Assembly (NCBI GenBank): GCA_009731375.1
Contig: BJOX01000202.1
Span: 36,632-65,128, forward strand
Direction of reading: 5' to 3'
Length of the DNA: 28,497 bases
Source: Paulinella micropora
Taxonomy: Eukaryota; Cercozoa; Imbricatea; Euglyphida
Position numbers and translations under genes: made by a program. Shown piece after piece: positions 27,966 to 28,497 of this stretch. The first letter of the stretch is position 1; each line of letters opens with the position of its first letter. The notes under the pieces were generated by a model. That model did not search any database. It was not told where the DNA came from and worked only from the letters and a program-made list of their open reading frames with translations.

Positions 27966-27966
27966 G

Positions 27967-28036
<70 letters not shown>

Positions 28037-28082
28037 TTATCTATCTAGCTACCTGCCCTCGGATAGGTTTGACGACCAAAAA

Positions 28083-28170
<88 letters not shown>
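27966..28170. repeat. (TATC)n arrays
   Basis: Two TATC arrays separated by a unique block, AGCTACCTGCCCTCGG to GACGACCAAAAA (28048-28082). Confidence 0.96.
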
Positions 28171-28171
<1 letters not shown>

Positions 28172-28497
28172 CCGCCTGGAACTAGGGAGATTTTGGTATC
28201 GCCTGTATCAGTCCCTTCCGTGCAAACATCACGGCTTAGCTGGGTATCGGGTTCATACTTTACCCACAGACTTCCTTGGTTGACGAAATCAGAAGCTCCT
28301 TTTTTCTGACATTAGTCGATATCTCATCAGTTGATCTCATCACTTACTCCACGGAGCGAACCAAGGCCACTTGAGGTGTCACTGACCCTCCCTTGGGCTT
28401 GGTTTTTTGAAATGGGTGCCATCTGTCGACAGACAGAGAATTAGGGGATGGTGTGGGTGTGCTGGGCCCGTGGTGGGGTGCCTTATGTGTGCCTAGC
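28171..28497. other. Sequence downstream of the LINE array, no gene recognised
   Basis: 28281-28328 matches the fragment at 8670-8719 in reverse. GTCGACAGACAGAG and GGTGTGGGTGTGCTGG stretches are otherwise plain. No coding motif identified. Confidence 0.5.

Overview
The window is nuclear DNA from a eukaryote. It has spliced genes with GT-AG introns, a piggyBac-type DNA transposon, a Ty3/Gypsy remnant, LINE fragments and a very heavy load of di-, tri- and tetranucleotide microsatellites. I cannot name the species; a protist or alga with repeat-swollen introns would fit. Six runs of N interrupt the sequence.

Layout. 1-3123: a (TTA)n tract, then a decayed piggyBac-like element bounded by TTAA on both sides. 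3333-6008: a palindrome cluster, then the RNase H-integrase-GPY part of a Gypsy pol, frameshifted. 6733-7846: a 1.1 kb imperfect palindrome (foldback element). 8425-21326, minus strand: one class I heme peroxidase gene (ascorbate/cytochrome c peroxidase family) cut into at least 15 exons of 28-134 bp. Its introns are almost wholly microsatellite, minisatellite, MITE-like and hairpin elements. 21327-21943: the intergenic space of a head-to-head gene pair. 21944-25425, plus strand: the first two exons of a secretory-pathway J-domain (DnaJ/Hsp40) protein. The codon for the D of its HPD motif is split by an intron, and the rest of the gene was not found. 26386-28497: LINE remains and further (TATC)n arrays.

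Neither gene shows up as a long open reading frame. I found them by matching short family motifs on the correct strand and checking that intron phases join. Every peroxidase junction that can be tested agrees in phase. About 45 residues between the proximal-His exon and the MLPTD exon are missing and probably lie in the N runs.

The most unusual feature is repeated duplication of exon edges. For several exons the intact copy is accompanied by truncated copies embedded in microsatellite. Copies of the 5' edge, most with an AG acceptor, lie upstream; copies of the 3' edge, with their GT donor, lie downstream. This occurs in both genes. Secondly, three copies of a 213-215 bp palindromic MITE all lie within 30 bp of peroxidase exon edges. 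Two of them place a TACTAAC or GACTAAC branch-site-like motif 22-25 nt before the acceptor, which resembles introner-like elements.
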